DNA of 64,000 nt from Desulfobulbus sp. (GTDB lineage Bacteria; Desulfobacterota; Desulfobulbia; Desulfobulbales; Desulfobulbaceae): positions 62,001-126,000 of the forward strand of contig JAITGO010000002.1 in the NCBI GenBank assembly GCA_031280615.1. The letters run 5' to 3'. The position numbers and the translations under genes are program-made. Below the pieces are notes generated by a model. It saw only the letters and a program-made list of their open reading frames with translations, searched no databases and had not been told where the DNA came from. Positions 18,614 through 26,696 of the stretch are shown piece after piece. Numbering within the stretch: position 1 is the first letter of the stretch; every line of letters starts with the position of its first letter.

Positions 18614-19636
18614 ATGTCTCTAAGTCACCGTCCTATCACCGAAGAAGAGATACAATACATCTGCGGTTTCCCGCAAAATGAAGACGAACTGTTCTTCTGC
18701 TTCCCGCAGGCCACATTCCCGCTGACCGTGCCGCAGTTGCGCGAGGCAATCGCCCGACGTTCGGACGCAACGGTGGTTGAACTCGATGGCGCGGTTGTCG
18801 CTTTCGCCAATTTTTATCGTTGGCAAACAGGCGGCTGTTGCGCGATCGGCAACGTCATCGTCGCCCCGGCAGTCCGTGGGCGAGGCGTGGGGCGATATCT
18901 CATCGAACGGATGATTGATCTGGCTTTCACCAGGCACCGGGCCGCCGAGATCCGCATCTCCTGCTTCAATCGAAACGTGGCAGGCCTGCTGCTCTACCCC
19001 AAACTGGGGTTTCAGCCGTATGCCATCGAGCAACGGAACGACAAGAAGGGGCATCGGGTCGCGCTCATTCACCTGCTGCTGACGCGTAATCAATTCATGG
19101 CCTTGCCATGCCCAGACGCCACCAGGCCGGGGAAAACTTTTGGGAACGAGACTAAAGAGAGCTTCTCCGGGGAACTCATGCAAATAGTAACAGCTACTGA
19201 AAGGCCGACCTCGCTCATCGAGACACTTCTTGATATTTGGGAAGCCTCGGTTGCGGCCACGCATCATTTTCTCTCACCCGACAACATTCAATCCATTAAA
19301 CCAGCCGTTAAAACCGCATTGGATGCAATCCCCTTACTTGCCTATGCGGTGGATGCGGATAATGTGCCACTCGGTTTCATGGGAATTGACGGCAAGAAAA
19401 TCGAAATGCTGTTCATCGGACCGGATTACAGAGGTCTGGGGCTTGGCCGTCTCTTCATTCATCATGCAATCGCAAACCTTGGGGCACGGTATGTCGATGT
19501 CAACGAGGAAAACGATCAAGGCGCGGCATTTTATGAACATATGGGATTTCAGGTATACAACCGCTCGGAGCATGACAATCAAGGCAACCCCTTTCCCATT
19601 CTGCACATGAAGCTGGACATCCCGGCCGAGTATTGA
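18614..19636 (+). CDS. Tandem GNAT acetyltransferase (two domains in one frame)
   Basis: One 340-codon frame encodes two GNAT domains. The first (residues about 1-155) has the acetyl-CoA loop APAVRGRGVGRYLI. The second (from about residue 189) resembles E. coli YjaB, with LLDIWEASVAATHHFLS, DYRGLGLGRLFI and VNEENDQGAAFYEHMGF. A 30-residue linker without family features joins them (TRNQFMALPCPDATRPGKTF and on). The second domain has its own ATG at 19178 preceded by GGGGAA, so it may also be made alone; its bases look less GC-rich than its neighbours. The frame may be a true fusion or two genes joined by loss of a stop. Substrates are unknown. Confidence 0.75.
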   Translation: MSLSHRPITEEEIQYICGFPQNEDELFFCFPQATFPLTVPQLREAIARRSDATVVELDGAVVAFANFYRWQTGGCCAIGNVIVAPAVRGRGVGRYLIERMIDLAFTRHRAAEIRISCFNRNVAGLLLYPKLGFQPYAIEQRNDKKGHRVALIHLLLTRNQFMALPCPDATRPGKTFGNETKESFSGELMQIVTATERPTSLIETLLDIWEASVAATHHFLSPDNIQSIKPAVKTALDAIPLLAYAVDADNVPLGFMGIDGKKIEMLFIGPDYRGLGLGRLFIHHAIANLGARYVDVNEENDQGAAFYEHMGFQVYNRSEHDNQGNPFPILHMKLDIPAEY

Positions 19637-19645
19637 ATGCGCAAT

Positions 19646-19830
19646 GAAATATTTCGCCCGGCGCGAATATTGCCGGGGGGGGGGAGTCCGTCCACGGTGA
19701 GGGCGTGTCCGTAAGAATCGAAATGCACGACCGCCACTCAGGGGGAATATCGGACCTTCGAGATGGAAGGAAATTGAAACCGCAGCGCCCCCTCCCCTGT
19801 TCTCCCCCAGCCCATCGAGAGGTCTAGGCG
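19646..19830 (+). pseudogene. Decayed partial copy of the DUF5334 gene 3' end and ygiQ start
   Basis: This stretch is an imperfect direct repeat of about 26567-26750. Shared blocks include GGCGCGAATAT, ACGACCGCCACTC, and GAAACCGCAG at the equivalent gene junction. With two indels repaired it would encode RREY..., then DRHSGEYRTFEM and a stop, i.e. the DUF5334 C terminus, followed by the MKPQ start of ygiQ. One indel falls in a run of ten G (19675-19684) and one in GGGGG (19741-19745), so either real decay or homopolymer error could contribute. Homology fades in the first YgiQ codons. Confidence 0.7.
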
Positions 19831-20189
19831 GAAAAGCCAATCCACCTGCCGGTGCCCTTTCTGGCCTCGAAACGAGGCTTCAGGCACACGTTCACGCAGT
19901 TGAGCGAGTGCCTGAGCGGTTCGATGCACACGCTATCCTGCCAACGGCCGCGTCCATCCATGGATCATGGAATGCGGAGTCTGCACGCATAGTCCACTTG
20001 CATGCCGCATGTCGTTTTCCGAGTCGACACTCCTTCAGTTCCCCCGTGCCGCTGGAGCCATGAGCGAAACGGGAGGCTCGCCAGCCGGAGTAACGGGCCT
20101 GATCCATGCCCTTAATCGTCCGGCCGCTCCTTTATGGATCGTTTCGTCTGCGGCGTGGCGTCATCAACCCAAGACGCGGAAGAAACAAT
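19831..20189. other. Non-coding stretch without recognisable content
   Basis: About 360 bases between the decayed repeat and the arsR promoter. Short frames exist on both strands but none has a ribosome site, family resemblance or consistent composition. It could be further debris of the rearrangement that left the neighbouring partial duplication. Confidence 0.5.
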
Positions 20190-20225
20190 TTGACAAAACA
20201 TATCGACAAGTGTAAACATATAGAC
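20190..20225 (+). promoter_or_regulatory. arsR promoter with overlapping operator-like repeats
   Basis: A perfect -35 TTGACA (20190-20195) is followed after 17 bases by TAAACA (20213-20218). The spacer contains ACATATCGA (20198-20206) and the near copy ACATATAGAC follows at 20216-20225. The same 9-mer occurs inverted in the palindrome downstream of arsR. This is the arrangement expected for an autoregulated ArsR promoter. The predicted transcript start would fall at or next to the arsR ATG. Confidence 0.6.
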
Positions 20226-20537
20226 ATGAAAACCGATTACACCCGCACTCTTCCAGATGCCTGGCAACCGATGTCCCGCGTATTCACCGCGCTTGGCGAT
20301 GAACACCGGCAACGAATCCTCTTGCTGTTCGAAAAAAGGGAACGACTCAATGTCGGCCAAATTGCCGAAGTTTCGACCCTGTCCCGATCCACGGTCTCGC
20401 ATCATCTCAAAATCTTGCGTGAGGCCAAGGTGCTGAATTCGGAAAAAATTGGCAAGGAGGTTTGGTACTGGATAAACTGTTCGTATCTGGAACAAGTTCT
20501 CGACAACGTCTTGACGTATGTCCGGAGCCTGGAATAA
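20226..20537 (+). CDS. ArsR-family winged-helix repressor
   Basis: A 103-residue ArsR/SmtB-type regulator. The helix-turn-helix is seen in LNVGQIAEVSTLSRSTVSHHLKILREA style sequence (split here: NVGQIAEVSTLSRSTVSHHL, then KILREAKVL), followed by a wing (EKIGKEVWYWI). It lacks the metal-binding ELCVCDL box of arsenic sensors and has a single cysteine (WINCSY), so the inducer is not obviously a metal. It probably controls itself and the lysophospholipid cluster directly downstream, since a matching palindrome lies between them. There is no Shine-Dalgarno site before the ATG, and the start may be leaderless. Confidence 0.9.
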   Translation: MKTDYTRTLPDAWQPMSRVFTALGDEHRQRILLLFEKRERLNVGQIAEVSTLSRSTVSHHLKILREAKVLNSEKIGKEVWYWINCSYLEQVLDNVLTYVRSLE

Positions 20538-20544
20538 AATTTTC

Positions 20545-20558
20545 TTCGATATGTCGAA
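20545..20558. promoter_or_regulatory. Palindromic operator candidate upstream of the aas-like gene
   Basis: TTCGATATGTCGAA has perfect five-base arms (TTCGA/TCGAA). It contains, in reverse, the 9-mer ACATATCGA that sits inside the arsR promoter. It lies 57 bases upstream of the aas-like start, so the same ArsR protein may act at both sites. Confidence 0.5.
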
Positions 20559-20615
20559 ATGTTTAAAAATATGGTTTTAATCGATTCATTTCCCCACTTC
20601 CCGCGAGGTGCCCGC

Positions 20616-22766
20616 ATGTTCCGTTCATTGATCACGTTACTGCTTCGAGTTTGCTGTCGTTTGCTTTTCCGGGTGTCGGTACGGGGGGACAGCAACGCCT
20701 TCGCCGCCGAACGGTTGCTGGTGGTGGCCAACCACGAATCTTTTCTCGACGGCCTGCTGCTCGGGCTGTTTCTGCCGCTCCGGCCGGTTTTCGTGGTGCA
20801 TACCGTGGTGGCCAAAAACCGTTTTTTCCGCCTGGTCCTCTCCCTGGTCGACTACCTGGCCGTGGACCCGACCAATCCGATAGCCATGAAAAAAGTGGTG
20901 CGGTTGCTGGAGTCGGGGCGACCGGTGGTGATCTTTCCCGAAGGACGCATCACCACCACCGGCAGCCTGATGAAAGTGTATGACGGCCCGGCCTTTGTCG
21001 CCGCCAAAACCGGCGCCACTATCCTGCCGGTGCGTCTTGACGGCGCCTCGCGCAGCTATTTCTCCCGTCTGTCGGGCAAAAACCGGAAATCATTTTTTCC
21101 CAAAATCCACATCACCGTTTTGCCGGTCACCCATATTCCCATGCCCGAAGCGACCACTGCCAAACTGCGCCGAAAAATGGCCGGCGAAGCTATGCGGCGC
21201 TTGATGCAGGAAATGATTTTTGCATCCAGGCCATCCCAAACCCTGTATACCGCGCTCTGCGACGCGGCGGAGATATTCGGCGGTACGCGCCGGGTGCTCG
21301 AAGATATCCGGCAAGTTGAATATTCTTACAAAGATCTATTAAAAATAACCCTCGCACTCAGTCGCCAGGTGGAACGAATTTCGGCCGAGCATGAACGGAT
21401 CGGCTTGCTGCTGCCCAACATGGCGTCTACCCTGGGCTTGCTGCTCGGCCTCTCCGCCCGTCGCCGGGTTCCGGCCATGCTCAATTACACCGCCGGCATG
21501 GACGCCATGCAAGCGGCCTGCACCGCAGCGGAAGTCCGTCTCGTCCTCACTGCTCGCGCCTTTGTCGAACAAACCAAAATCGCGGATAAATTGTCCGGAC
21601 TGCGCGGTATCGAGCTGGTGTATCTGGAAGACCTGATCGAGCAGATCCGTCTGCCCGATAAAATATGGCTCTGGGCCTATGCGCTCCGATTCCCCAGAAC
21701 CTTTGCCCTCCCCTCCTCTCCCGAGGATCCGGCGGTCATCCTTTTCACCTCCGGTTCGGAAGGCCAACCCAAGGGCGTGGTGCTCTCGCATCGGGCCATT
21801 CTCTCCAATATCGCCCAAGTACGGGCCGTGATCGATTTTTCCGTGGACGACAAGGTGCTCAACGCCATGCCGATTTTCCACTCCTTCGGGCTGACCGCCG
21901 GCACGCTGATGCCCGTTCTTACGGGGGCGGGGCTCTTTCTTTATCCCAATCCGCTCCATTATCGAATCATCCCGGAGCTAGTCTACGACCGCAACTGCAC
22001 CGTCTTGTTTGGCACCTCGACGTTCCTGAACAATTACGCCCAATCCGCCCATCCCTACGATTTTTATCGACTCCGCTACGTGGTGGCCGGGGCGGAAAAA
22101 CTTACCGAGACCGTGCGCAATCTGTGGTTCGAGAAATTCGGCATTCGCATTTTTGAAGGGTATGGCGCCACCGAAACCGCCCCGGTACTGGCGGTGAACA
22201 CCCCCATGGCGTATCGAACCGGCACGGTCGGCACCTTTCTGCCCGGCATCGAAGCCAAAGTGTTGCCGGTGCCGGGAGTGGAACACGGCGGCCTGCTCCA
22301 CGTCCGTGGCCCGAACTTGATGAGCGGCTATCTCAAGGCGGATCGGCCCGGCGTCGTGCAAGCGCCTGCTTCCGAGTTGGGAGCGGGCTGGTATGCGACC
22401 GGCGATGTGGTGGACGTCGACGCCGAGGGATTTGTCAGCATATTGGGACGGCTCAAACGGTTTGCCAAGATTGGCGGAGAAATGGTCAGTCTGGAGGTGG
22501 TGGAAAAATTGGCCTCGGCCGTCTCTCCGGAGCACAGCCATGGCGCTCTTGCCCTGCCGGACGCGTCCAGAGGCGAAGCCATAGTGTTATTCACCACCGA
22601 TGCCGGCCTCACTCGCGCCCTATTGGCCACCGGCGCGAAAAAACTCGGCATTCCGGAATTGGCGCTGCCGCGTAAAGTGCACTTCCTGGATGCGCTGCCC
22701 CTGCTGGGCACGGGAAAAATCGACTACCCGTCTCTCAACCGACAGGCCGGGGAACTTTCGGCATGA
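20616..22766 (+). CDS. aas: Aas-like bifunctional acyltransferase / acyl-ACP synthetase
   Basis: A 716-residue protein with the E. coli Aas layout and length. The N-terminal PlsC acyltransferase has NHESFLD (residues 39-45, HX4D) and FPEG (107-110). The C-terminal adenylate-forming domain has TSGSEGQPKG (378-387) and EGYGATETAP (514-523). Aas re-acylates lysophospholipids at the inner membrane, activating fatty acids on bound ACP. The ATG at 20616 has GAGGTG upstream and matches the family start; a frame from 20559 is possible but extends into the operator palindrome. Its end overlaps the amidohydrolase gene by four bases, so the cluster is cotranscribed. Confidence 0.88.
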   Translation: MFRSLITLLLRVCCRLLFRVSVRGDSNAFAAERLLVVANHESFLDGLLLGLFLPLRPVFVVHTVVAKNRFFRLVLSLVDYLAVDPTNPIAMKKVVRLLESGRPVVIFPEGRITTTGSLMKVYDGPAFVAAKTGATILPVRLDGASRSYFSRLSGKNRKSFFPKIHITVLPVTHIPMPEATTAKLRRKMAGEAMRRLMQEMIFASRPSQTLYTALCDAAEIFGGTRRVLEDIRQVEYSYKDLLKITLALSRQVERISAEHERIGLLLPNMASTLGLLLGLSARRRVPAMLNYTAGMDAMQAACTAAEVRLVLTARAFVEQTKIADKLSGLRGIELVYLEDLIEQIRLPDKIWLWAYALRFPRTFALPSSPEDPAVILFTSGSEGQPKGVVLSHRAILSNIAQVRAVIDFSVDDKVLNAMPIFHSFGLTAGTLMPVLTGAGLFLYPNPLHYRIIPELVYDRNCTVLFGTSTFLNNYAQSAHPYDFYRLRYVVAGAEKLTETVRNLWFEKFGIRIFEGYGATETAPVLAVNTPMAYRTGTVGTFLPGIEAKVLPVPGVEHGGLLHVRGPNLMSGYLKADRPGVVQAPASELGAGWYATGDVVDVDAEGFVSILGRLKRFAKIGGEMVSLEVVEKLASAVSPEHSHGALALPDASRGEAIVLFTTDAGLTRALLATGAKKLGIPELALPRKVHFLDALPLLGTGKIDYPSLNRQAGELSA

Positions 22767-24004
22767 AACCCTTGGATCTTCTGACAAGGCGTGGTTTTCT
22801 CGGCCTGCTGGCCGGGATCGTGGCCCTTGGCGCCACCGGCCCCCTCCTGGCAAAACCACGCCTGCGCAATCCCTGCCGTTCGGCGGAATTTCCCGGGCTG
22901 GAGCACGATCCGAGGCTCAATGCCCTTTGGCAAGGGATCGATCCGCACCAGTTTTGGGACTGCCATGTTCATCTGGCCGGCACCGGTGACAGCAACAGCG
23001 GTATTGTCCTTGGAGCGCAACTAGCCTCCGCCCGCCATCCGCTCCAATACGGGCAGCGCCTGGTGTATATGAACGGCGGCTGCACCGATTCCAGCCAAGG
23101 AGTGGACATCAGTTACGTTGCCCGCTTGCTCCAACTGATCGATGCCCTGCCCCCGGGCGCAAAAACCCTTCTGTTCGCCTTCGACCGTTTTTATGACGAG
23201 GCCGGGCGCCCAGATTCCGACAAACTGACCATGTACGTCCCGGACGAATACGCGCGCAGTCTTGCCGCCGCCTATCCGGCCCGATTCGAATGGGCCGCCT
23301 CCATCCACCCCTATCGCAACGACAGCCTGGCAGCCCTGCAACAGGCCATCGCCGGCAGCGCCCGAGCGATAAAATGGCTGCCTTCGGCCATGGGCATAGA
23401 TCCGGCCGCCCCTCGCTGCGACGATTTTTACCGCGCCCTGGCCACTGCCGATCTGCCCTTGATCGTTCACTGTGGCCAGGAGCAGGCGGTCGAAGGCAAG
23501 GGCCGACAACACCTCAACAATCCACTCCGGTTACGCCGAGCGCTGGACGCCGGTGTCCGGGTCGTCGTCGCGCACTGTGCCTCCGTGGGAACGGATATCG
23601 ACCTGGATCGCGGACCGGCGGGGCCAAGGACCGACAGCTTCCGCCTCTTCAGCCGAATGATGGACGAACCGCGGGCACGGGGGCTGCTTTTTGGCGACAT
23701 TTCCGCCATTACTCTCCGCAACCGGCCATTGCCGATCATCAAGACCCTGCTTTCCCGAACCGACTGGCATTCCCGCCTGCTGCACGGCTCCGATTATCCG
23801 CTCCCAGGCATCCTGCCCCTGATTGCACCGGCCGGCTTGGCGCGGGCGGGCTTGTTGCCCAAGGATTCCGTCGGCGGGTTGGAAAAACTACGCGAGCACA
23901 ATCCCTTGTTTTTCGATTTCGCGCTCAAACGGCTGCTCCGCTGGCAGGGGAATTCCTTTGCCGCCTCTGTTTTCCAAACTCGTCTTTTTTTCACGAGGAC
24001 CTGA
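22763..24004 (+). CDS. Exported amidohydrolase-2 family metal-dependent hydrolase
   Basis: A 413-residue protein starting with a Tat-like signal (TRRGFLGLLAG, residues 8-18, then a hydrophobic stretch). The mature part has metal-ligand motifs of the amidohydrolase TIM barrel: FWDCHVHL (D66, H68, H70), IVHCGQE, VVAHCAS and HGSDYP. It should hydrolyse an amide or related bond, or decarboxylate, in the periplasm; the substrate is unknown. ATGA coupling with the Aas-like gene upstream and close linkage to LplT-PlsC downstream suggest a role in phospholipid or acyl-amide breakdown feeding re-acylation. That link is inference from context. Confidence 0.75.
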   Translation: MKPLDLLTRRGFLGLLAGIVALGATGPLLAKPRLRNPCRSAEFPGLEHDPRLNALWQGIDPHQFWDCHVHLAGTGDSNSGIVLGAQLASARHPLQYGQRLVYMNGGCTDSSQGVDISYVARLLQLIDALPPGAKTLLFAFDRFYDEAGRPDSDKLTMYVPDEYARSLAAAYPARFEWAASIHPYRNDSLAALQQAIAGSARAIKWLPSAMGIDPAAPRCDDFYRALATADLPLIVHCGQEQAVEGKGRQHLNNPLRLRRALDAGVRVVVAHCASVGTDIDLDRGPAGPRTDSFRLFSRMMDEPRARGLLFGDISAITLRNRPLPIIKTLLSRTDWHSRLLHGSDYPLPGILPLIAPAGLARAGLLPKDSVGGLEKLREHNPLFFDFALKRLLRWQGNSFAASVFQTRLFFTRT

Positions 24005-24006
24005 CC

Positions 24007-25881
24007 ATGAGTTCCCAGTTCAGTCTGTTCAATACGCCACGATTTCGGCCGTTCTTCCTCACCCAATTTCTCGGGGCCTTTAACGACAACCTGTTCAAAA
24101 ATGGGTTGGTGGTCATGCTCACCTTCCAGGCGGCCGCATGGACGGATCTCAAAATCGAGATCCTGGCCAATCTGGCAGCCGGGATCTTCATCCTGCCGTT
24201 TTTTCTCTTTTCCGCCACCGCCGGCCAACTTGCGGACAAATATGACAAGGCCATGCTGGCCCGATTGGTCAAATTGCTGGAAATCGCCATCATGCTCGTG
24301 GCTGCCGCGGGATTCTGGCGGCACAGCCTGCCTCTGCTCCTGGCTGCCCTATGCCTGCTCGGCTGCCATTCCACGCTGTTCGGACCGGTAAAATACGCCA
24401 TCTTGCCGCAACACCTGCGGCAAGAAGAATTGATGGGCGGCAATGCCCTCATTGAAGCCGGGACGTTCATAGCCATCCTCATTGGCACGTTGGCCGGCGG
24501 TCTGCTGGCCGGGGCCGCCCATCCCCTGTGGATAGCCGGCTGCGGCCTGCTGATCGCCTTTGCCGGATACCTGACCAGCCGCAGCATCCCAACCGCGCCA
24601 CCACCGGATCCGCAGTTGCGCATCAATCCGAATCCGGTCACGGAGACCTGGCGCAACATCAATTTCGCTCGTGAAAATCGCTCTGTTTTCCTCTCCATTT
24701 TGGGCATTTCCTGGTTTTGGCTTTATGGCGCCCTGTTTCTGGCTCAATTTCCGGCCTACGCTAAAAATGTCCTGGGCGGCGGCGAATCGTCCGTCACCTT
24801 GCTGCTCGCCGTTTTCACCACTGGGATCGGTGCCGGCTCCCTGCTCTGCGAGCGCATGGCGGGCAAGCGAATAGAAATCGGCTTGGTCCCGTTCGGTTCC
24901 ATCGGCCTGACCCTGTTTGCCCTGGATCTTGCGTTGGCCTCTCCTGCGGGATCGGCAATCGGCACCCCCCTTGGTATATGGGCGATGCTTGGTCAATTTT
25001 CGACCTGGCGCATGCTGATCGACTTGCTTTTGATCGGCATGTTCGGAGGTTTTTTCATCGTTCCTCTCTATGCCTTGGTCCAGGTGCGCAGCGATAGCGG
25101 ATACCGGGCCCGGATCATCGCCGCCAACAATATTCTCAACGCCTTGTTCATGGTCGTGGGGTCAATCGCGGCGGCGGCCATGCTGAGCGCGGGTTTGACC
25201 ATTCCATGGCTGTTTGCCGTTGCCGCCGCCTGTAATGCCGCCGTCGCCTGCTACATTTACGGCCTGATCCCGGAATTTCTCCTCCGCTTCCTGGCCTGGT
25301 TGCTGGCACATTGCCTTTATCGGCTGGACACGCAAGGCATCGAACACATTCCGGAAGAAGGAGCGGCAATGCTGGTCTGCAATCATGTCAGTTTCGCCGA
25401 TATTCCGATCATTCTGGCTGCCTCGCCACGACCGGTCCGCTTTCTCGTGGAGCGTCGTTACGTGCAACAGCCGCTGATCGGCTCTCTTTTGCGCCGCAGC
25501 GGGGCCATCGCTTTCCTCCATGGCGACGAACAGGAAATACGGACACAGGTGCTCGATCAAGCGGCGGAGGCCTTGGCCAAAGGCGAATTGTTGGCGCTGT
25601 TTCCGGAGGTAACCCATACGCCGGACGGTGAAATACAGCCATTCCAACCACTGGCCAGTCAAATTCTGGCTCGTGGCCCCGTACCGGTGATTCCCATGGC
25701 CTTACAGGGATTATGGGGCAGTGTTTTTTCGAGAATCGGCAGCAAAGCCCAGCGATTCCTCGGCCGACGCGGCCTGTTTTCGCACATCGCACTGACGGTC
25801 GGCGAGGCAATCCTTCCGGCCGAAGCCACCCCGGAGCGACTGCGGGCCGAGGTAATTCGACTGCGAGGAGAGCATCGATGA
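24007..25881 (+). CDS. LplT-type lysophospholipid transporter fused to PlsC acyltransferase
   Basis: A 624-residue fusion. Residues 1-420 are an MFS transporter with the LplT opening FFLTQFLGAFNDNLFKNGLV. Residues about 430-624 are a PlsC domain with NHVSFAD (459-465, HX4D catalytic pair). The usual FPEG block reads FPEVTHTPDG (532 onwards), so the Gly of motif III is replaced. LplT flips lysophospholipids to the cytoplasmic face, where PlsC/Aas re-acylates them. The ATG at 24007 follows the amidohydrolase stop by two bases. In many bacteria LplT, PlsC and Aas occur as one chain; here PlsC is present twice on two proteins. Confidence 0.88.
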   Translation: MSSQFSLFNTPRFRPFFLTQFLGAFNDNLFKNGLVVMLTFQAAAWTDLKIEILANLAAGIFILPFFLFSATAGQLADKYDKAMLARLVKLLEIAIMLVAAAGFWRHSLPLLLAALCLLGCHSTLFGPVKYAILPQHLRQEELMGGNALIEAGTFIAILIGTLAGGLLAGAAHPLWIAGCGLLIAFAGYLTSRSIPTAPPPDPQLRINPNPVTETWRNINFARENRSVFLSILGISWFWLYGALFLAQFPAYAKNVLGGGESSVTLLLAVFTTGIGAGSLLCERMAGKRIEIGLVPFGSIGLTLFALDLALASPAGSAIGTPLGIWAMLGQFSTWRMLIDLLLIGMFGGFFIVPLYALVQVRSDSGYRARIIAANNILNALFMVVGSIAAAAMLSAGLTIPWLFAVAAACNAAVACYIYGLIPEFLLRFLAWLLAHCLYRLDTQGIEHIPEEGAAMLVCNHVSFADIPIILAASPRPVRFLVERRYVQQPLIGSLLRRSGAIAFLHGDEQEIRTQVLDQAAEALAKGELLALFPEVTHTPDGEIQPFQPLASQILARGPVPVIPMALQGLWGSVFSRIGSKAQRFLGRRGLFSHIALTVGEAILPAEATPERLRAEVIRLRGEHR

Positions 25882-26147
25882 CCGGAGTACCTGTCGCAGA
25901 GCAGGCAATCTTTCCAGGACACATTTCTGTCAACGCAAGGCAGAAGAAACCAAGACAACTGCGGCAAGAAAGCCGGACTCCGGCTTCGATCGGGCGGATT
26001 TTCGATTTGGCCGAATTGCAGGACCAAGAATGTCCGCTGCACGTTAGCCAAGGACGCAACTTAGCCTTATGGCTAAAAAATTTTCTATCCCTTTATAGGG
26101 CAAACAATATTATATTCGCAGGTAAACTTTGCGGTCGCAATCCATAG
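25878..26147 (+). CDS. Small frame coupled to lplT-plsC, doubtful
   Basis: An 89-codon frame begins in an ATGA overlap with the LplT-PlsC stop, a typical coupling arrangement in this cluster. The product (starting MTGVPVAEQAIFPG) is polar, has no signal peptide or helix of note, and matches no family I recognise. A hairpin with an A/T run sits inside it (26061-26084), which argues that transcription may stop before its end. It may be the 5' stub of a gene lost by rearrangement. Confidence 0.3.
   Translation: MTGVPVAEQAIFPGHISVNARQKKPRQLRQESRTPASIGRIFDLAELQDQECPLHVSQGRNLALWLKNFLSLYRANNIIFAGKLCGRNP
26061..26084 (+). terminator. Weak terminator-like hairpin after the phospholipid cluster
   Basis: TTAGCC (26061-26066) and GGCTAA (26071-26076) form a six-bp stem with loop TTAT, followed by AAAAATTTT. 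A second small inverted repeat (CCC TTTATA GGG) follows. The stem is short, so efficiency is uncertain. Confidence 0.4.
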
Positions 26148-26420
26148 GACCATGGCCGCACATGCCCCGATTTTCCGGCCTCTTGATCAAGGCCAGGTTC
26201 GGGCCGTCAAGAGGGGCGAAAACCGGGGCGTGGCAACATGGCGCAGGCCCCCGGATGCCTCCGATGCGCGCCCCAAACATTCCACAGGCGCAACGCCGCA
26301 TCCCGTCCGGCGGATACGTGCACTCAAAAAACACGCCCGATCGCCCTTGCACTGCAAACCGAAAGGTCGCCGAGCGTGAGGAGCGTTTCACTTCAACCGC
26401 CGGCAAGCCAACAGGTTATC

Positions 26421-26696
26421 ATGCGCAACATAGTAATGGCAGGCTGCACCATGCTCGCCTTTTCATCTCCCGCCGCGGCGTGGGAAGGCTACGACCGCAA
26501 GGCCGGCACCTACATTGAAATCGAAGAGGGCCAAGCTGTGCACTCCAGGCGGGAAATCGAGTATTACGATTTCGGCCGGCGCGAATATCGCCGGGGGAGC
26601 GTCGAAGCCGTCCACGATGACGGCGCATCCGTGGAGATCGAGGTGTACGACCGCCACTCGGGGGAATACCGAACCTTTGAGATGGCAAACGAGTGA
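26421..26696 (+). CDS. Exported DUF5334-like small protein
   Basis: A 91-residue protein with a cleavable signal peptide (MRNIVMAGCTMLAFSSPAAA, cleavage likely before WEGYD). The mature 70 residues are strongly acidic with aromatic and Arg-rich patches (YYDFGRREYRRGS, DRHSGEYRTFEM). This resembles the DUF5334 family of unknown function. It overlaps the GTG start of ygiQ by four bases. The 3' third is duplicated in decayed form at 19646-19830. The cysteine in the signal (AGC) is not in a credible lipobox context because the hydrophobic run continues after it. Confidence 0.7.
   Translation: MRNIVMAGCTMLAFSSPAAAWEGYDRKAGTYIEIEEGQAVHSRREIEYYDFGRREYRRGSVEAVHDDGASVEIEVYDRHSGEYRTFEMANE

Noticed and set aside
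26110..26406. A 98-codon minus-strand frame upstream of the DUF5334 gene
   Set aside because: No ribosome site, no family resemblance and composition like random GC-rich sequence.
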